NCBI RefSeq assembly: GCF_037440165.1
Contig: NZ_JBBIUQ010000006.1
Coordinates: forward strand, 76,650-140,649
DNA: 64,000 nt
Origin: Ignavibacterium sp037440165
GTDB lineage: Bacteria > Bacteroidota > Ignavibacteria > Ignavibacteriales > Ignavibacteriaceae
Reading direction: 5' to 3'
Below are positions 61,556-64,000 of this stretch, one piece after another. Numbering within the stretch: position 1 is the first letter of the stretch; each line of letters begins with the position of its first letter. A model generated the notes under the pieces. That model saw only the letters and a list, made by a program, of their open reading frames with translations, searched no databases and had not been told where the DNA came from. Made by a program: the position numbers and the translations under genes.

Positions 61556-64000
61556 TTATTTAATCAACATCATCTTTCTTGATTTAACGAAATCACCTGC
61601 TACCATTCTGTAGATGTAATTTCCGCTGCTCACATAAGCACCTTGCTCATTTTTACCATCCCAAATAACATTGTAAACGCCTCTGTCAACAATTTCGTTA
61701 ACCAGCGTTGTTACTTCCTGTCCTAGCATGTCATATACTTTAATTGTTACAAGACCGTTCTTAGGAACTGTAAACATTACGCTTGTAGATGGGTTGAATG
61801 GGTTCGGATAGTTCTGGAATAATTCATAATCATATGGAAGTGGTGCATCGCCATAAATGATTTCAACTTTAATGTTTGTAAGTTTTCTCTTATCTAAACT
61901 AACGAGAATTAACTTATCAATGGTAATATCCTGTGGTCTCTGAATTGAAAATGGAATATTACCAAGATAATTTCTTCCTGTTTCGATGTATTTTTGACCA
62001 GCTTGATCATACATCAATACTCTTAACAAATCAACCTGATGGAAATAGTACCCTCCACCAAGTTCAGAATCAATATTTATGTTCCCGGGATTATCAGGCA
62101 ATTGTCCAAAATGTATTTGAGCACCGCGGATTGCGACTTTTGAATCAAGATGCATTGCAATTCCGTTTGAGGTCATATAGAGAATAACCTTTGCTTCTTC
62201 ATCACCGTTGGATTTTGCAAGATAATCTTGCTGAGCAGTAGGTTTGTTATTAACCTGAACTCCGCTTGGATAGAATCCTGTCAGAATAATATTCTGAATT
62301 ACAGCAAGGTCTTGAACATTTACGAATCCATCAGGTGAAGGATCCGGTGCACCGATTGTCCACGGAGCAATATCTGCTCTTACAAATTCTTGGGCATCGA
62401 GAGAGTCACGACCCACGATGTGGTCAACTACATCAATAAGATCAAGAATATCAATAAAACCATCACCATTAACATCGCCGTAACTTCTTACTCTATTTGT
62501 TGCAAGTACCGTTAATGTATTTCTTGATGGTGTTATGTCAATCGGAAAACCTTGATGTGTTGAAGCTTCTGCATTGGTAATCTTAAATGTTGATTTCGAT
62601 GTATCAAGTAATGCAGGCAAGTCTGCTACACGATATTTAACTTTGAACAGATCGTTATAGTCACCTGGATTTAATCCACCGTTTTGGTTAAGATTGTACA
62701 ACAATACATAAATTGAGTCAACCGAAGCACCATTTGAAGTAAGTGGACCTCTGAAAACATTATACTGCAATACCCAGCTGGGATCACTTACATCTGTACC
62801 TTTTTCAATGCTTTGGAATGTTAAGAAAATATTATCTCCGGCGGATTTATTCACAAGTAATCGGAATTGCAATGCCTGAGCTTTTGCACTTAAGCTCTTT
62901 AATTGCATTATTTCTGTATAAGATGAGTCTTCGAGATTATATACTGTATCGTTTGCAAAAATAAGTCCGAAAACTGCTACACCATTACCAGTTAAACTAA
63001 CATCATTTGGCGAACCTGGTGCATTATGAGTGAATGTTAATGTACCATTTGCAACACCACCTGCTGTAGGTGTAAATGAAACTGTAAATACCTGACTGCC
63101 AAGTGGAGGTATTGTTGCACTTGTTGGTGAAACTGTGAATACTCCTGGTGAAGCAGCAGCACTTGAAATCACTAGTGGATTAGACAGTCCGTTATTTGAT
63201 ACAGTTACATTTTGCGTAACAGTATTACCTACCGAAACATTACCAAAATTCACTGATGCAGGTGAAACTGAGAAAGTTGGTCCAGCATCAGCTCCAATTC
63301 CTTGAACAGGAAGAGAAGTTGGTGAACCAGGAGCATCATGAGTAAAAATTATATTCCCGGATTGATTTCCTAATGAAGTTGGAGAAAAGACTACATTAAC
63401 CGTTGTACTTCCACCAGCTGAAAGTACTATGGGTAAAGCTGCTGAAGTAAATGTAAATTGTGCATTGTCTGAACTAATACTGCTGATTGTTAAGTTAGCA
63501 GTACCAGTGTTTGATACGGTTACTGTTTGTGCAGCTGAAGAAGATCCTACCGCAACAGGTCCGAAATTAAGTGAAGGGGGACTTAATGTTAATTGAGGAC
63601 CAGGAGGAGTGATGTTAGTATAAGTTGCGAACATTCTAGCTGCAGTCAGCGGTGCTGTAATTGTAAATGTACCAATTCCTGTAAGATTTCCACTATCAAA
63701 GATAAGTCCATCAAATAGATCTATAATTTGAATCGATACGCCAGCAGGCAAATCATAATTAATAAAAAAGCTTGTTGCACCATCACCAAGTTGCCAGATA
63801 ATCCTATGTTCAACGGTTCCGCTGAACGGATAACCGGCAACAGGCCTGTAATCCTGATATGAACCTAATGGTTCACCTGCAAAAGGGGTCAGGTCAAATC
63901 TGGCTTCGAATGCACCAGGAGGTGGAAACGGAGGAAGATCACTTTCCCATGGGAAATCAATTCCATTGGTCATAGTTGTACCCAAACCAAAACGGATTTG
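61556..64000 (-). CDS. Secreted T9SS protein with anchor-D, cohesin-like and dockerin parts (copy 2, cut by window edge)
   Basis: Matches the C-terminal part of the 855-residue protein at 43216-45783. The 5' end, with the signal peptide and first residues, lies beyond the window; by the 18,340 offset its start should be near 64123. The anchor-D repeats, cohesin-like domain, dockerin pair and T9SS sorting domain are all inside the window and intact. Confidence 0.85.
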   Translation of the reverse strand, partial: QIRFGLGTTMTNGIDFPWESDLPPFPPPGAFEARFDLTPFAGEPLGSYQDYRPVAGYPFSGTVEHRIIWQLGDGATSFFINYDLPAGVSIQIIDLFDGLIFDSGNLTGIGTFTITAPLTAARMFATYTNITPPGPQLTLSPPSLNFGPVAVGSSSAAQTVTVSNTGTANLTISSISSDNAQFTFTSAALPIVLSAGGSTTVNVVFSPTSLGNQSGNIIFTHDAPGSPTSLPVQGIGADAGPTFSVSPASVNFGNVSVGNTVTQNVTVSNNGLSNPLVISSAAASPGVFTVSPTSATIPPLGSQVFTVSFTPTAGGVANGTLTFTHNAPGSPNDVSLTGNGVAVFGLIFANDTVYNLEDSSYTEIMQLKSLSAKAQALQFRLLVNKSAGDNIFLTFQSIEKGTDVSDPSWVLQYNVFRGPLTSNGASVDSIYVLLYNLNQNGGLNPGDYNDLFKVKYRVADLPALLDTSKSTFKITNAEASTHQGFPIDITPSRNTLTVLATNRVRSYGDVNGDGFIDILDLIDVVDHIVGRDSLDAQEFVRADIAPWTIGAPDPSPDGFVNVQDLAVIQNIILTGFYPSGVQVNNKPTAQQDYLAKSNGDEEAKVILYMTSNGIAMHLDSKVAIRGAQIHFGQLPDNPGNINIDSELGGGYYFHQVDLLRVLMYDQAGQKYIETGRNYLGNIPFSIQRPQDITIDKLILVSLDKRKLTNIKVEIIYGDAPLPYDYELFQNYPNPFNPSTSVMFTVPKNGLVTIKVYDMLGQEVTTLVNEIVDRGVYNVIWDGKNEQGAYVSSGNYIYRMVAGDFVKSRKMMLIK

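Larger units (their letters stand above)
45871..64000 (-). repeat. Tandem duplication of 18,340 bp, copy 2 (incomplete in window)
   Basis: Direct repeat of 27531-45660 at an offset of exactly 18,340. It begins inside the stop-codon end of the 1241-codon gene. After the two silent differences at 45874 and 45919, I found no further mismatch in the blocks compared. The last 210 bases of the unit fall outside the window. Confidence 0.95.

Noticed and set aside
27531..64000. Composite transposon or prophage as the cause of the duplication
   Set aside because: No transposase, insertion-sequence ends, integrase or phage gene is seen at either border. The border lies within a coding sequence.

Overview
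The window is AT-rich and comes from a member of the Ignavibacteria (Ignavibacteriota/Chlorobiota side of the FCB group), close to Ignavibacterium or Melioribacter. I infer this from many secreted proteins ending in a type IX secretion (T9SS) type A sorting domain with the QNYPNPFNP core, from the 'VVKHRNS(I/V)ETW...GDVNQDG' dockerin module typical of that lineage, and from the DUF2851 and EtfAB gene content. The placement comes from family recognition, not from a database search.

Layout. (1) 42-7756 (+): purH, then a tightly overlapping cell-elongation operon mreB-mreC-mreD-mrdA(PBP2)-rodA, then pyrF. (2) 7837-12583: DUF2851 protein (+), bifunctional nuclease/DUF151 with etfA and etfB (-), clpS (+) and a small SET-domain protein (-). 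(3) 12887-16783 (+): a four-gene electron-transfer operon with a tetraheme c554-like cytochrome, an outer-membrane beta-barrel, a 14-heme cytochrome and a lipoprotein cytochrome with seven heme sites, closed by a strong terminator. It looks like a porin-cytochrome conduit. (4) 16916-27007 (+): a LacI-regulated carbohydrate locus with a clear promoter and operator, a CBM9-like secreted protein, lacI, a GH94/GH144-type enzyme, and an ABC sugar transporter (binding protein, two permeases, ATPase) with a parvulin-type isomerase in the operon. The first three genes are each damaged: frameshift, nonsense codon and deletion-fusion. The transporter genes are intact. (5) 27024-27431: two divergent tRNA-Ser genes (CGA and GGA), the second followed by two 61-bp tandem repeats that copy its 3' end. 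(6) 27531-64000 (-): an 18,340-bp cassette of seven secreted-protein genes, present twice in direct tandem. The second copy runs off the window edge.

The cassette is read right to left: an anchor-D/cohesin-like/dockerin protein; a small T9SS protein; a reprolysin-like metalloprotease; an anchor-J adhesin; a BNR/sialidase-like dockerin protein; an endonuclease/exonuclease/phosphatase-family dockerin protein; and a very large LamG-like/cohesin-like protein. Five of the seven have T9SS sorting domains and two end in dockerins. A cohesin-dockerin surface assembly is therefore possible but unproven.

The features most worth a second look are the perfect 18.34-kb tandem duplication and its hybrid junction inside a T9SS-domain coding sequence, the tRNA-derived repeats at its edge, a palindromic element inserted in frame in the metalloprotease gene, the GH94::GH144 chimera in a decaying sugar locus, and the multiheme conduit operon. 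No intergenic stretch exceeds about 300 bases. No CRISPR array, transposase or integrase was seen.
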